NCBI GenBank assembly: GCA_027625915.1
Contig: JANTQA010000033.1
Location: forward strand, 7,812,001 to 7,876,000
DNA: 64,000 nt
Origin: Anaeramoeba flamelloides
Taxonomy: Eukaryota; Metamonada; Anaeramoebidae
Reading direction: 5' to 3'
The notes under the pieces were generated by a model that saw only the letters and a list, made by a program, of their open reading frames with translations, searched no databases and was not told the origin of the DNA. A program made the translations under genes and the position numbers. Of this stretch, positions 1 to 12,359 are shown piece after piece (position 1 is the stretch's first letter; every line of letters starts with the position of its first letter).

Positions 1-423
1 CACAATTGTTCAAGAAAAGAAAAAAAGATAAAAAAAGAAATAACAAAAGAAAAAAGAAAGAAAAAAACTAGAAAACACTAATTTTAAGAATCAACAGGAA
101 TTCAATAAATTGTTCTCCCTTTCGTTACAGCAAAAAGTAAAACCCATTTTACAAAAAAAAAATTTTTTTTTCTGAGTTTTTTCATAAATTATTCCCTTTA
201 AATTTCTATCATGTGACTCAAACGTCTAAACGAATAAAAATCAAAAATGTCAGGTAACAAAAGTTTTGTCTTTTAGGTAAAAACAAAATATTTAACTTTT
301 ATCAAATAGCTTCTATAAAGACAAAGAAACCTTAAGTTTGAATTTATTAAGTTTTTAAATTCTGCAATACACTCATTAACAGAAAATTTGAATCATTTTT
401 TTTATTTTCCAAAAATAAAAATA
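1..423. other. Upstream flank of the IQGAP gene
   Basis: A/T-rich non-coding sequence with purine-rich A/G tracts at the extreme left and poly-A/T runs. It should contain the promoter and 5' UTR of the gene starting at 424, but I see no recognisable element beyond base composition. No open frame of interest. Confidence 0.5.
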
Positions 424-3400
424 ATGTCTCATCTAAACTCTCAGATTATTAAAAAAATCAAAGAACAAACCACTTCTTTTGATGAACAAAGAAAGGAACG
501 TTTAGCAATTGAATATCTTACTTCTCTACAAGAAGTCAAAGAATGGCTTGAAAACTTTTTGGAACGAAAATTACCTGGCACAACAACTCAATTGGTAAAC
601 ATTCTCATCAAAAAGAAAAACCCTTTTCATTTCATGTTCTAATTCAAATTACCCTTTTCTTTTCCATCTTTTACTGAAAATAAAAAAACATGTACAAAAC
701 AAAACATTTACAAAAAAATAATTAAAAAAATTTTCACTGTTTAATTTTCCACTTCTTTCGAAATTTTAGGGTAAAGTTTTACAAAATGGAGTTGTGCTTG
801 CAGCAGTTGCCAAAAAAATTGCACCAGATTGTGTTGGCAAAATATTTCAGGGAAAAACCCTGTCTTTTCTGCACACAGATAATTTAAATTTCTTTTTCAA
901 AGCCATCAATAAAGAAAAGTTAATGCCGATAGGTGTCATTTTTGAAACTGTCGATCTTTATGAACTAAAAAATATGGCTGGTGTGCTCTTGACAATTTAC
1001 TATTTAGCTATCGAGTTACATAGTAGAGGGCTAGCACAGGCCATTGGCGATGTTGCAGAAGAAAATCTTATTTTTTCTGAACAAGAAAAAAAAAAAGCAA
1101 TGGAGCTATTGAAGGATATCGACGAAGATAAAATGAACGAAATTAAAGCACTTAAAAAAAAAAAATCGCCACAACAAGGTAATTAACATCAAAATTTTTT
1201 TTACCAAAAAAAAAAATTACAAAGATTGTATTTTTAATTTGTAAAAAAAATCAAAAAAAAAAAAAAAAAAAGACACAAATAACTTGATGTCAATTCCAAA
1301 GAAAAAACCACACTTTTTCAACCAACTACCTTGTTGGCTAAAACCGTTTAGTTCCCGTAAGTGTGATAATGTTGAGAATTTCATTGATCTTGATTTTGTG
1401 AAATTCTTGGTAATTTTACAAAATTTTTTGTTTATTTCCATTTTTCGAAATCCAATAACCTACTTTCAAAATATTTGTTATGGGACTAATCTCGATTAAA
1501 TTTTTGTACCTCAATTTAATAGAGAATGAGAAAATCTTTTGCCAATTACTTAGATTTGAAAAACCCTGTTTATTTTCAACATTAAGCATATTTCTAAATA
1601 AGGATTTCTTATTTAGAAAAGGGTCAAAAAAAAAAAAAAAAAATAGAACTCATCCCTTAAAAAGATTTTGAAGATCAACTATTTTTACAAATGTTTCTTT
1701 TCGTTTCAACCAATAAAATCCATTTATCCAAAGCAAATGAAAAAAATTTACAAAAATGGAAATTAAAAAAAAACATTTGTACATTTTTTGGAATTTATAA
1801 GTAATAAAAGTACTACTCAAGGTACAAAAGGGACAGAAGCACAACTTGTGTTAAAAAATTTTTTTTGCAAATGAATTATTTTCAAATTCATTCAACATTT
1901 TCCGCTTAATTAAATTAAAAGAGCAGAAAAATAAAAGTAAGGTGTGATTAAATTGATTGAGTATATGCATTTTATTGAATTTTAGTTTCAAAAAGTCGAC
2001 AAAAGTAGGATCAAACAGAAAATAAAAAAAGAAAATTTGAGGAAAAAAATAAAATAAAAAAGAATTCTTTTGACCATTAATTGAAATTTCTAAAACCAGT
2101 TTTCTAACCCTTCGAAAAAAAAAACACAACAAAAAAAAATTAACACAACACAAAAAAACTGACATAACAAATGAAAAAAAAAAAAAAAAAAAAATCCTTA
2201 AACTCTTTTTTGCAATTTACCTTTTAAAAGTTTGGACGGAATGGTATTCAGAATCCTTAGATCTGGTCTCAGTTATTCAAGGGCTATGCAAATCCTATTA
2301 TTTGATTCAAAAACTGGAACATGAAAAAGAAGATTTCCAAAAAACAAATGAATGTATTATTTTACTGCAATCATTATTCAGAAAACATCAACAAAAGAAA
2401 CAATTTAATTCCCAATTTGGTTGGATTTCTGGTAAAAGCGATCAATTAATTGTTATTCAGAAGCACCTAAGAAAATATTGGGATAAAAAAAATTTAGATG
2501 AAACAAAAAAGCATTATCAAAATGGAGAATCACAATTAATCAAATTGCAATCCATTTTGAGAAAATTAAAAGAAAAAAAGAAATTGACTGAAAAAAAAAC
2601 TCATTATAATTCAAATGAAGAAAGTAAGTTAAATACATTTTTCTTAGTTTGTTTCAATCTTGTATTCTTTGATTTAATTTTTGATACCCCCCCCCACCTA
2701 ATTTAATTTATTAAAATAAAAATAAATATTCTCTCAAAAACAAAATAAAAAAAAATAAATTATAATAGGCATTATTAAACTCCAATCACTTTTAAGATCT
2801 AGAAAAAATAAAAATAAATTGGGTGAAACAAAAAAGCATTATCAAACAAACGAACAACCAATAGTTAATTTACAATCATTATTTCGAAAACATTTAGAAA
2901 AAAAGAAATTAGATGAAAAGAAAAACCATTATAACACAAATGAAGAGGGTAAATATTTTTTATTTTTATTTTTTTTTTTTGAAAGAAATTTTTGAAAAGC
3001 AAAAACCCAAACGCTTTAATAATTCATTATCAAATTATTATATTCAAGTTGGTTAAACCATTTGATAGATACATTTTAAAAATTTTTTGTTATACACTTT
3101 TTGACAATGTATTAAATCTACTAATGAATTATTTTTTCAATTATCGTTACTTTATAAAAGTGAGTTTTTTTTTTTTTTTTTGTGTGGATTGCTAAAATTC
3201 AAACTTTTCAAAAAAAATCAAGTTTGAAAAAAGTGAGGACGATTTTTGATAAGAACCATTTTTTCCAACTTTTCTATTTTATTAAAAGGAAATTAATAAA
3301 CTTTTGAAATTGAGAACAGAAGTTGAAGTGGGAAAAAAGCACTTTTAAATTTTTTTTGTATTCACTTTTTTACAACTTTATTTTTTGATGAGTTTTAATT

Positions 3401-6400
3401 AAAAAAAAACCCACACTTTTATGTAAAACAAAAAACTTGAAAAAAGTATTAAACAATTCATACTTTTTTATATAAAAAAAGAAAAAGAAAAGGAAAAAAA
3501 AAATACTCGTGCTCATTTAAAGATCAAGTCCCAAAGTAAATATATATCAAAATAAACTCGATAATTAAAATTAGTCCATAGTTAATAAGTAAAAAAACTT
3601 TAAAAATTAAGACATCGATTCTTACACATGTTTAGTAAAATTTCAATTATAAAACCCAGGAAACTAAATATTATCCAAATAGATTTATTATAAACTCCCT
3701 TTCAAAAATTGTGACTCGCCTGAAATAATAAATTGAAAAAAAAATATTTCCTTTAGTATTCAAGAACAACTAATAATTAAATCTGATTCATAATTCACTT
3801 TTAAATCATTCTAAATATATAAAAACTCTGATATTTTAAAAATTTTAAAAAAAATAAAACCAAAAACTAAAAAAACATAAGTCACAATTTTTGAAAAGAG
3901 CGTTACCAATTTTTTATTACTGATCTTTCACTGAAAAAAAGTTTATCAAGAAGATTTTTTATTAATAATTAAATTCATTTTAAAAGAGATTACATAGTCG
4001 AAATTTTCTAAATGATTATTTGTCTTTTCGAAGATTTTTTTTTTTTTTTCCACTTATAGATCTTTTGCAAAAAAAAGAAAACAAAAAAATTGAAAAAGAA
4101 AAAGAAAAACAAATGAAAAACAAAAACAAAAGAAAAACAAAAATTTGAAGAAATTAGAAAAAGAAAAGTTCAAAAAAAAGAAAAACAGAAAAAAAAAAAG
4201 AAAAACAAAAATTTGAAAAATCAAAACAAAAATTTCAAAATTAGAAAAAATGATTCTGATCCAAAATTTGAAATATTATTTTTGTTATAAGAATATGGAA
4301 TAAACCCTCAAAAAAAACTTCAATTAGTATTATAAAATAAATCAAAATTTTTGAAAAATAGTTTATTTTGATGAAAAATAAAGGGGATTTTTGTAAAATG
4401 TAGATATTTGTATATTCTCGTCATTTGTATACATTTTTTTTTTCACAATTAGCTTCAAAATGATAAATATTAAATGAGAAAAACGAGATACTTCATTTAT
4501 TATGACTTATTTTTAATCATGATTTAAAATGGCTAATATTTGCGAAGCAAATGTATACTATTTTTAATTTTCAATTAATTTTCTCAAAAAATAAATGGCT
4601 TTGGTGTGAATCAAGAACCAAGTGTCATGCGTTAGAGATTCGTATTATCGCCCTGGAAACATCTACAAATGTAGAAAATCTTCAAAAATCTACAAAAATT
4701 ATCATCAGACAAAATAAAACATAATATTATAATTTATCTAAATCAATCAATTTAATATATAAGAGAATGATTGAATCCTTTTTTCAATAAATACCTCTTT
4801 TTTTCAAAACATAAACTTGAAGTCTGAGGTATTTGCATTAATTGAAAACAATCTACCTTTTAATAAAGATTCATTATTTATACTCCGAATATCTAATATA
4901 TTGATTAATTAATTGTATTTTGAGGCAAGTAAACTTTCTAAATTTTCTTTAAGAAAAAATAAATAAAAAGTATTTTTAAACTTATGAGGAGGTGAAAAGA
5001 ATAAAATTTTCATTCGAATAAAAATCAAAGTTTTTAAAGTCATTAATCCGTGGAAATAATAACAGGCTTTAGCAACTGCTAAATAACTTTTAATTTTTTT
5101 TATCTTTAGTTAGCTCTCAAATATGTCAACTTTCCATTATCTATCAAAAACTTTTGTGTATTTTTAATCTAATTTCAGATAATATTAAGAAATTAATTAT
5201 TATCTTCATTAATTTACCTATTTATCAAAAAGATTGAAAAAAATTTGTTTTGAACAAACGCTATTATCCTCTTAAATTCATTTATAAATAAACAACACTT
5301 ATTGACTAATAAGGCATTTCAATAGCAAACAGGTCATTTATTTTGAGAATAACCCATTTATACACAAGTTATTTTACATTTCGAAAATGAATTTATTTTT
5401 GAATAACTCAATTTTTTTAAAACTATCAAATAATATTTAATATGAAAATGAATACTTTTTGATTATTATCCTAATAATATGCCCAGTAATTTAACAAAAT
5501 ATTTTTTTTATTAAAAATTATATATAAATTTAATTCAAACATTTCCTGAAAAATTCAACACAAAAATAAAAAAAAAATAAATCATAATAGGTATTATTAA
5601 ACTTCAAGCACTTTTTAGATCTAGAAAACAAAAAAAGCAATTGGACGAAACAAAAAAGCATTATCAAACAAACGAACAACCAATAGTTAATTTACAATCG
5701 ATATTTAGAAGAAACTTAAAAAAGAAGAAATTACAAGAAACTAAAAAACATTATAATACAAATGAAGAAAGTAAATATTTTTATTATTATTATTATTTTT
5801 TATAATATGCTGATCAATTATTTTTTAATCAGTACTTTTATTTTCATCAACCTTTTTATAATTCTTTTAAAATCAACTCTTAATAAATCTATTTATTATC
5901 AAATCAAAACCCAAATTTCTCATCAGAATAACAAAATTTTCTTGACATTGAAGAAAAAAAAAAAAAAATGTTGATTGGTGAATATTTTTAATCAAGAAAT
6001 TGATTGATTTCGTAATAAATCATGATTTTTTTTAAAAATAATCAATACTAATTTAAATTTAATTAAATTAAACAACTAATAATATCTTTAAATAAAATGA
6101 AATTAATCAAAAATAAAAGTAAAAAAATTTAATTCATCAATAATTCAACAAAAATATTTTTTCTTGAAATTTCTAAAAAAAAATTTAGAAGTTAGGGAAG
6201 TGCCTGTAAGTACCATCAAGTGCTTAGTCTTACCAGAATTCAAAAGAATAGAGTAAAATCAATGATTTTTCTCAATTCTTTTAAATTCTGGAAAAGGTAA
6301 CGGCTGTTTTTTTTTTAATTTTTGAAATAAAAAGAAAATTTCTCGCCTTTTATTTTTATTTCTGGAACTGAAAAAAACCTAACGACACTTCACTTGAGAT

Positions 6401-9400
6401 TTTCTTTTTATTTTGTAAAGTGTTCTAGGTTTATTTCTAAAGTAAAAAAAACCTAACGAAAATCTATTAATTTTTGGAATAAACAGAACACTGGAGAAAA
6501 CTTAACGTTAAGTGTCGTCAAGTGCCATAGCGTGTCGTAGAGTGCCAGGTTTTCTTGAGGTTTTTTGTTTTATTTGTTAAGTGTTCTAAGTTTTCTTGAG
6601 GTTTTCTGTTTTATTTGTGAAGTGTTCTAGGTTTTTTTGAGTTTTCTATTTATTTGAAAAACCTAGAACACTTCACAAATAAATAGAAAACTCAAAAAAA
6701 CCTAACGAAAATCTATTGATTTTACAAACAAACAGAAAACTCTAGAAAACCAAACAGCTATTAGAGGAAATTAATTTCCTCTCTTCAAAATAAAAAAAAA
6801 AAAAATACTTATTTTAAAAAAGTGAAAACTTTTTTCTTTTATGATTTTGTCAGAATTAGAACTTTTTCAATGTTTGGTGTTTTAATAAAGTGAAAACTTT
6901 TTTTTAAAAAAAGTGATTTTCTTCACACCCCAACCTCTACACCACATTTAAAGGTTGACCCCCCCCCACTTCATTAAAATAGAAAACTTTCTAAAAGTTC
7001 GAATTCTGAAAGAGTATTCACTTTTTATAAACAGAAAATTATCCAAAACTATCAATACTGAAAAAGTTTTCACTTTTTTAAATGAATGTACAAATATTTT
7101 TTCTTCTATATTAAATTTTCTTTTTGTATTAATTATCATATTTTTCTGAAAAATTCAACACCAAAATAAAAAAAAAATAAATCATAATAGGTATTATTAA
7201 ACTTCAAGCACTTTTTAGATCTAGAAAACAAAAAAAGCAATTGGACGAAACAAAAAAGCATTATCAAACAAACGAACAACCAATAGTTAATTTACAATCG
7301 ATATTTAGAAGAAACTTAAAAAAGAAGAAATTACAAGAAACTAAAAAACATTATAATACAAATGAGGAGGGTAAATATTTTTACAATAATTCAAAAATTC
7401 TTCAATCTTGTATATTTATATAATTTTCAAACCATAAAATTTTAATATATTAAAATAAAAATAAATTTTCTTATATCATAAAACCAAAAAACAAAAATAA
7501 AAACCAAAATAGGTATTATTAAACTTCAATCATTTTTTAGATCTAGAAAAATCAAAAATCAATTAAAAGAAACAAACAGCTATAACCAAGAAAATGAAGG
7601 ATCAATAATTAAACTCCAAAGTTTATTACGACAGAAACAACAAAGAAAAAGTCATCTTTCCTTAACTAATTATTATAAAAAAAATGAAACTGGTGTTACT
7701 GGTCTTCAAGCCTTATTAAGAGCTTATAAGCTTCGTAAAGATTTTGAATTTAGATCTTTAAATCTGGGTAAAACCAGTACTAATTTAGTTCGTGTTCAAG
7801 CTTTAGTTAGAAGACTTTTATCACAAAAATTATTCGAAAAAAAAGTCGATGAAGCAATTAATATTCAAAGAATTTATCGTGGTTATTTCACAAAAAATAT
7901 TTTTTCTTTCATGAGTAACTAATTTCCAATTTTTCTTTTTTCTTTTCAAATCTTTTCTTTTGTCATTTTTTTTTTTTTTTTTTTTTTTTAAAATTATCTA
8001 ATACCTTTTATCTTTTACCTTTTTATATTTTTTAAAACTTTTATTTTTCTAACAATTTGCTTGAAAAAATTAAAAAAAAAACAAATATTTATATCAAAAA
8101 ACTAAAATTACTAATAATACTTCTAATAATAAAAACAAATAAATTTAATAATAAATAACAAAATTCTATTTTAATAGAAAAACAATCAAAAAAAGATATT
8201 AATATTAAAGATTTAGGAAAAATCTTTCAATTATTTGGCGATCAAGAGATGAATTATGACAATTTCAATGATCCCAAATTCCGATCATCCAAAAAAAAAG
8301 AACTTGAGAACACAAATATCAATGAATTAAGAAAGAAATGGGTTATTGAAGTTAGGGAGACCCAGGTATTAAATGAGCAAGTTTCTGGAATCGATAAGAA
8401 AATTGAATTATTAATTAAAAATGCAATTTCCATTGATGAAATTGACAAATCAAGGAGTCGAAGAATGAGAAGGAGAAGGAAAAAAAACCAAGAAGATGAA
8501 ACACAACCAGCTCTTGGCATCAAAGTTCTTGAGCATTATCAATATTTATTTTATTTATTACAAACACAACCAAAATATTTAGCCCGTGCCTTATATTTGA
8601 TCAAACCGGAAGATTTGGAAGAATTTGCACAAACAATGACATTGACATTATTTGGGTATGCATTTTCCCCCAGAGAGGAATATTTACTATTAAAATTGTT
8701 TTCCTTAGCTATTAAGGAACAAGTTAAGAGACAAAAAAAGCCAGGCGAATTTATTTCCGAAGATCCGGCGATTGCCAAAATGTTTGTCTTTTATTTTAGA
8801 AGATTCCAATATCAATCCTTTTTGAAGGAGCTTTTGGAGCCCGTTCTGGAATCTGTAATTAAGGAAACCAAAATCTTAGAATTGAACACCACAAAATTAT
8901 ATAAGGTAATGATCAATGAAGAAGAAACAAGAACTGGTAAAACCTCGGAGTTACCTAAAAATGTAACCCATGAAGAGGCCCTGAAGCAAGAATACGTCCA
9001 AGGCATTTATGACGAATCCTTTGAAAAAATGTCCAAATTCTGTACCATGTTTGTTGACCAATTAATCGACTTAATCGATAAGATTCCCTTTGGCCTAAGG
9101 TATTCCTGTAAGGAATTGGCAAGAGAGCTAACAAACAAATTTCAAGACATGGACAAGAACACCTTGATCAAGGTTCTAGCTAATATCGTGTTTTTTAGAT
9201 ACATTTCTTCAGCCATCATTGAGCCAGAAAGATTTGGCGTCTTTTCCGAAAAGGGGCGAATTACTATGAATGGTGTCATGAATCTCGGTCTTTTGTCCAA
9301 ATTGCTGCAATCCATTTCCAATAGGAAATTATTTAAAGAAAACGAGCCCTTTATGCTTCGCTTCAATCCCCTCATCAAGAAATTGAACAAGAAATTGGCC

Positions 9401-10459
9401 AATTTTTTCCTTGAAATGATCAAAACACAAAATTTGGAGGACGAACTGGAAATCGATCCCAACACGGAATTGTCTACCCACAAGAACCCGGAAATCTACA
9501 TCTCGCCAAATGAAATCATATCCACGCACAAGGTGCTAAACAAATTTTTAGAGAATATCGCGGAAGAAAAAGACGATCCCTTACGAGAAATTTTAGAAGA
9601 CCTGAACCAATTTGTGATCCCAGATGTTGACGACGACCAAGAAATCCAATTGGTGCTCCAAAACAAATACCAACAAGAAAATATCCAGGGCGCAGACACA
9701 ATCAGAAAATATAATTATGTCAAGGACCTGTTTAAAACATTATTGCAAATCATTCCCGTGAGCCATTTGCAGCAAAACGTTTCACTGCCCTGGCTAATTT
9801 GGGAAAAGGAAGACTACCCGGAAAAGGTTATTGGCGAAATCATCAACCCATTAATGAAAAACTTGCCAGAGCTCGAAGAAAAGAGCTACATTAACCGCGA
9901 AGACGGCTATTTAAAAATCCAGAAGGACATTGTCTACGAAATGAAAAACGCATCCAGAATCTATAGAAGAAATAAAAGAGAACTTGAGCAATTACAAAAA
10001 AATTTGGATATTGTCATGAAGAGTAAAACCTATTTAACAGAGCAAATGGAGCAATTCGAAGAATATTTGACATCAGTGAGAAAGAACCAATTCGGTACAA
10101 GCTCACAAAGTAAAAAAAAGAAGAAAAAGAAAAAGAAACGTAAAAAGGGACAAGAAAACTTTATCGTTCCTCCAACAACATTGAAATACAAAAAATTATT
10201 CAAAATGAAGGTCATCCTCTCTTCCAAAATTCCTAAAAAAGTGCAGAAATTGACTTCTTTTGAGTTTTCTTCTGAGAAAACTGGAGTGTTCCAAGTTAAA
10301 GCTAAATTAGGTGGTCGATCTTTACAAACTTTAGATTTGGAACTTGAACAACTATTAGCAATGCAATCATCAGGCGAAAGTGAATTACAACACGACCAAA
10401 TTACCTTACATATCAACTTTTTAATTAGATATTTAAATGAATTAATGTTAAAACATTAA
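424..10459 (+). CDS. IQGAP-family protein (CH, about 15 IQ motifs, RasGAP-related, RGCT)
   Basis: Scaffold expected to link calmodulin, Rho-family GTPases and actin at the cortex or division ring. Exons: 424-594, 770-1178, 2231-2623, 2769-2948, 5591-5770, 7191-7370, 7513-7914, 8178-10459. All introns are GT-AG, the first phase 0 and the rest phase 1, and they sum to exactly 1,398 codons plus stop. The start is the first ATG. Residues about 25-150 are a calponin-homology domain (LQNGVVLA, then LHTDNLNFFFKAI, then TVDLYELKNM). Residues about 200-640 hold about 15 IQ-like repeats roughly 30 residues apart (IIKLQSLLRS type, ending INIQRIYRGYF). The RasGAP-related domain spans about 756-1050 (HYQYLFYLLQTQP, REEYLLLKLF, FFRYISSAI). 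RGCT spans about 1305-1397. Domain order matches fungal Rng2/Iqg1, but the IQ region is much enlarged. Least certain is the 1.05-kb second intron, which could hide a small exon, although its phases match directly. Confidence 0.93.
2949..5590 (+). other. 2.6-kb intron 4 of the IQGAP gene
   Basis: Lies between two phase-1 IQ exons (donor GTAAAT, acceptor ATAATAG). It is non-coding, with A/T homopolymers and an A/G-rich tract near 4080-4230. A segment near 3210-3235 (TTGAAAAAAGTGAGGAC) recurs in inverted form in the hairpin at 39612-39745. I see no gene or intact transposon in it. Confidence 0.6.
5545..5783 (+). repeat. Duplicated IQ-exon unit, copy A
   Basis: Contains the 180-nt exon 5591-5770 plus about 45 nt of upstream intron. 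It matches 7146-7383 almost base for base. The exon is identical except in the last few bases, where the two Glu codons and the splice-junction base differ (GAAGAAA against GAGGAGG). The exon is symmetrical (phase 1 at both ends) and carries two IQ motifs, so adding a copy keeps the frame and adds 60 residues. Confidence 0.9.
6180..6780 (+). repeat. Solo LINE 3' tail (hairpin-rich repeat) in IQGAP intron 5
   Basis: Begins with AAGTGCC/AAGTACC-type words, followed by a hairpin at about 6232-6294 whose arms are CCAGAATTcAAAAGAAT and its complement. Alternating CCTAACG and AGAAAACT blocks follow, and a second inverted repeat lies at about 6623-6707. The same combination lies 3' of the three LINE relics in this window (11870-12300, 20020-20330, 34080-34800). 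I read it as a strongly 5'-truncated LINE copy in plus orientation. No coding part remains. Confidence 0.55.
6815..7085. mobile_element. Short TIR element (MITE-like) in IQGAP intron 5
   Basis: The left end AAAAAAGTGAAAACTTTTTT and the right end, ending AAAAAGTTTTCACTTTTTT, are inverted repeats of about 20 bp. They bracket about 230 bp of non-coding sequence containing a run of nine C. No open frame. It sits just upstream of the second copy of the duplicated IQ exon. Confidence 0.4.
7146..7383 (+). repeat. Duplicated IQ-exon unit, copy B
   Basis: Contains exon 7191-7370 and the same roughly 45 nt of upstream intron as copy A. Downstream of the donor the two copies diverge after about 12 nt. 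The 1.4-kb intron between the copies now holds a LINE tail and a TIR element, neither of which follows copy B. Confidence 0.9.
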
Positions 10460-11405
10460 ACACATTCCTCTTATTTTTGAGACAATTTTATATTGATTTC
10501 TTTCAGTTTGCTTTTTTTTTTTTTTTTTTTTTTTTTCTTTTTTTCTACTTTTTTTCTACTTTTTTAGCCTGATGATCATGTTTATGACTGCTATTAAAAA
10601 TACTTTTATTATTAAATCTCAAAATTATTTTCAAGAATTATTTATCTTCAACATAAGCTTTACTTCAATAAAAATCATACTAATTTTTTTCATTTTTTTT
10701 TTACAAAATATTTTTTTTTGTTTGTTTTTGTTGTCAAAAATTACACGGCCTTTTCATATTGGTTGTTCGTAAAAAAAATAATTTTTTATAAAAATTTTCT
10801 AAAAATAAAAAAAAAAAAAAACAAGAAAAAAAATTTAAGGTTGTAAATACGTTATATTAATTTTGAGTGTCTGAGTTTATTCGAAATCGAATGATTACAA
10901 TCATTTCTTTAACCAAATATTTGGATGTTATAATAAAAATATGAAAGTTGATTATACTCGAGGATAGAAGGTTTTTATAGCAATAAAAAAATTGAAATTT
11001 TGGTTTTAAAAATTATCAAATTATCATTTTTTTTCTTGACTTTTGTTTTCAGAAATTTTTTGCTTTGAATATCACAATTCGTGTTAAAATTATGATTAAA
11101 TGATTATTTTTATGAGAATATATCGTATTCAAAATCGACTTCTTCTTGCAAAAATATTAAATGTATTTGTTCAAACAAATAATAAGAAATTACTAAAAGT
11201 GAAGTTTTAATCAAAATAAGAAATCTTTGAAAAATAATAATTCATTTCTCAAAAGTTAATAAAAGGGGTTTGTTTATCAAGTATAATTGTATTTTTGTAA
11301 GATAAAAGCACTCTTGTGTTTTATAAAATAATGAAAGAAGAAATCCAAACCCCCTTAAATTTTACAAGATAACTATTTTACCAAATTTAAGGTATTCAAT
11401 TAAAG
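10460..11405. other. Gene-free stretch downstream of the IQGAP gene
   Basis: Starts with a T-run shortly after the stop codon, then A/T-rich sequence. I see no exon-like interval, RNA gene or transposon end in it. Confidence 0.5.
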
Positions 11406-11601
11406 TAAGTTCCAATATTAAGACACAAACTTTCAAAGAAATTTAAACTTAAATAAATCTTAAATTAAAGTAGATTTCTTAAAATATTTTCGTTATAGGT
11501 ATTATTTCACTATAATTCGAATTTTGTTCCTTAATTTGAGATTGTTTTTTGTTACTTAAAATACGTAGAAAGTTTTTGTAATAAAAGTGGAACTGACTGT
11601 A
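11406..11601. mobile_element. About 195-bp TIR element (AGTTCCACTTT family), copy 1
   Basis: The left end reads TA then AGTTCCAATATTAAGACAC; the right end, read in reverse, is TACAGTCAGTTCCACTTTTA. These are imperfect terminal inverted repeats flanked by TA, as expected of Tc1/mariner-type non-autonomous elements. No open frame. A second copy lies at 30524-30721 with a clear empty-site comparison. Confidence 0.65.
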
Positions 11602-11869
11602 TGTGCAAGAAAAAATACAAGAAAGTTATTTATTTTTTGAACTTAAGGATTGGTGATCTAATTAATTATTTTATATTTGGTTTTATTATTTATTTGGAAT
11701 TGGAATTTTTTTGATTAACAAATTACTTCATAGTTCTCAAGAATTTCTCTAAAATGAATTCTAAAATCCAATTTTGGCTGAGTTCCAGAAAAAGGATTTT
11801 TTATTTTTTTTATTTTTATTTTTATTTTTATTTAAAGGAGGATAAATTAACCCCTCTTGTTTGTGGTTA

Positions 11870-12300
11870 TCTTTTTCAAAATTTAAAAGAATTCGGTAAA
11901 ATAAATAATTTTACTCAATTCTTTTGATTTCTGGTAAAGTGTCCTTAGTTTTTTTTGTTTTCATTTTCTGTTTATTTGCAAAATCAATAGATTTGGCTCC
12001 AATTATTTGAATTTTGGAAAAGATAGGTACCCTAAGGCACGTTACATACACTTTCGTAAGTTTTTTTTTTAAATTTTAGAAATTGAATGGAGATTTCAAA
12101 AATTTACTTTTTATTTATGAAATTAAAAAAAACCGCTTTTATCTTTTCCAGAATTCAAAAGAATTGAGAAATTTGAAAGATTTTATTCTCCACTTTTTGA
12201 TTTTTGTTAAGCTGGGAATTCCACAAAACTCTAAGATACAAACCAAATTCCTAAAATTTTATTTTAGAATTTATATTAAAGACTCAAAAATAATTTAATT
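11870..12300 (-). repeat. LINE 3' tail, hairpin-rich
   Basis: Carries the AAAAGAATT/AATTCTTTT hairpin words at about 11886-11936 and 12150-12175, and the AAATCAATAGATTTGGC and CTTAG blocks typical of this family. It lies directly 3' (minus orientation) of the LINE relic at 12360-13020, so it is probably that element's untranslated tail. A similar fragment sits at about 12640-12700. Confidence 0.5.
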
Positions 12301-12359
12301 ACCCACTGTTTATATTAAACATGATTGAATCTTTTTTAGTAATAATATTAAAAATATTA

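Noticed and set aside
388-423. Upstream extension of the IQGAP start (MNHFFYFPKIKI)
   Set aside because: It begins with TTG, not ATG, and the extra residues are not part of the CH domain. ATG at 424 is the natural start.
1284-1671. Open stretches in the second IQGAP intron (including MSIPKKKPHFFNQLPCWLKP)
   Set aside because: Exons 770-1178 and 2231-2623 splice directly in matching phase, and the stretch adds nothing resembling an IQGAP domain. A cryptic exon is possible but not supported.
4590-4690. GC-richer patch in IQGAP intron 4, considered as a tRNA or snoRNA
   Set aside because: No cloverleaf, A/B box pair or C/D box arrangement could be drawn.
8254-10416. Several minus-strand open frames opposite the IQGAP GRD/RGCT exon
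   Set aside because: The plus strand aligns with known IQGAPs over its whole length; the antisense frames are fragmentary and lack homology.
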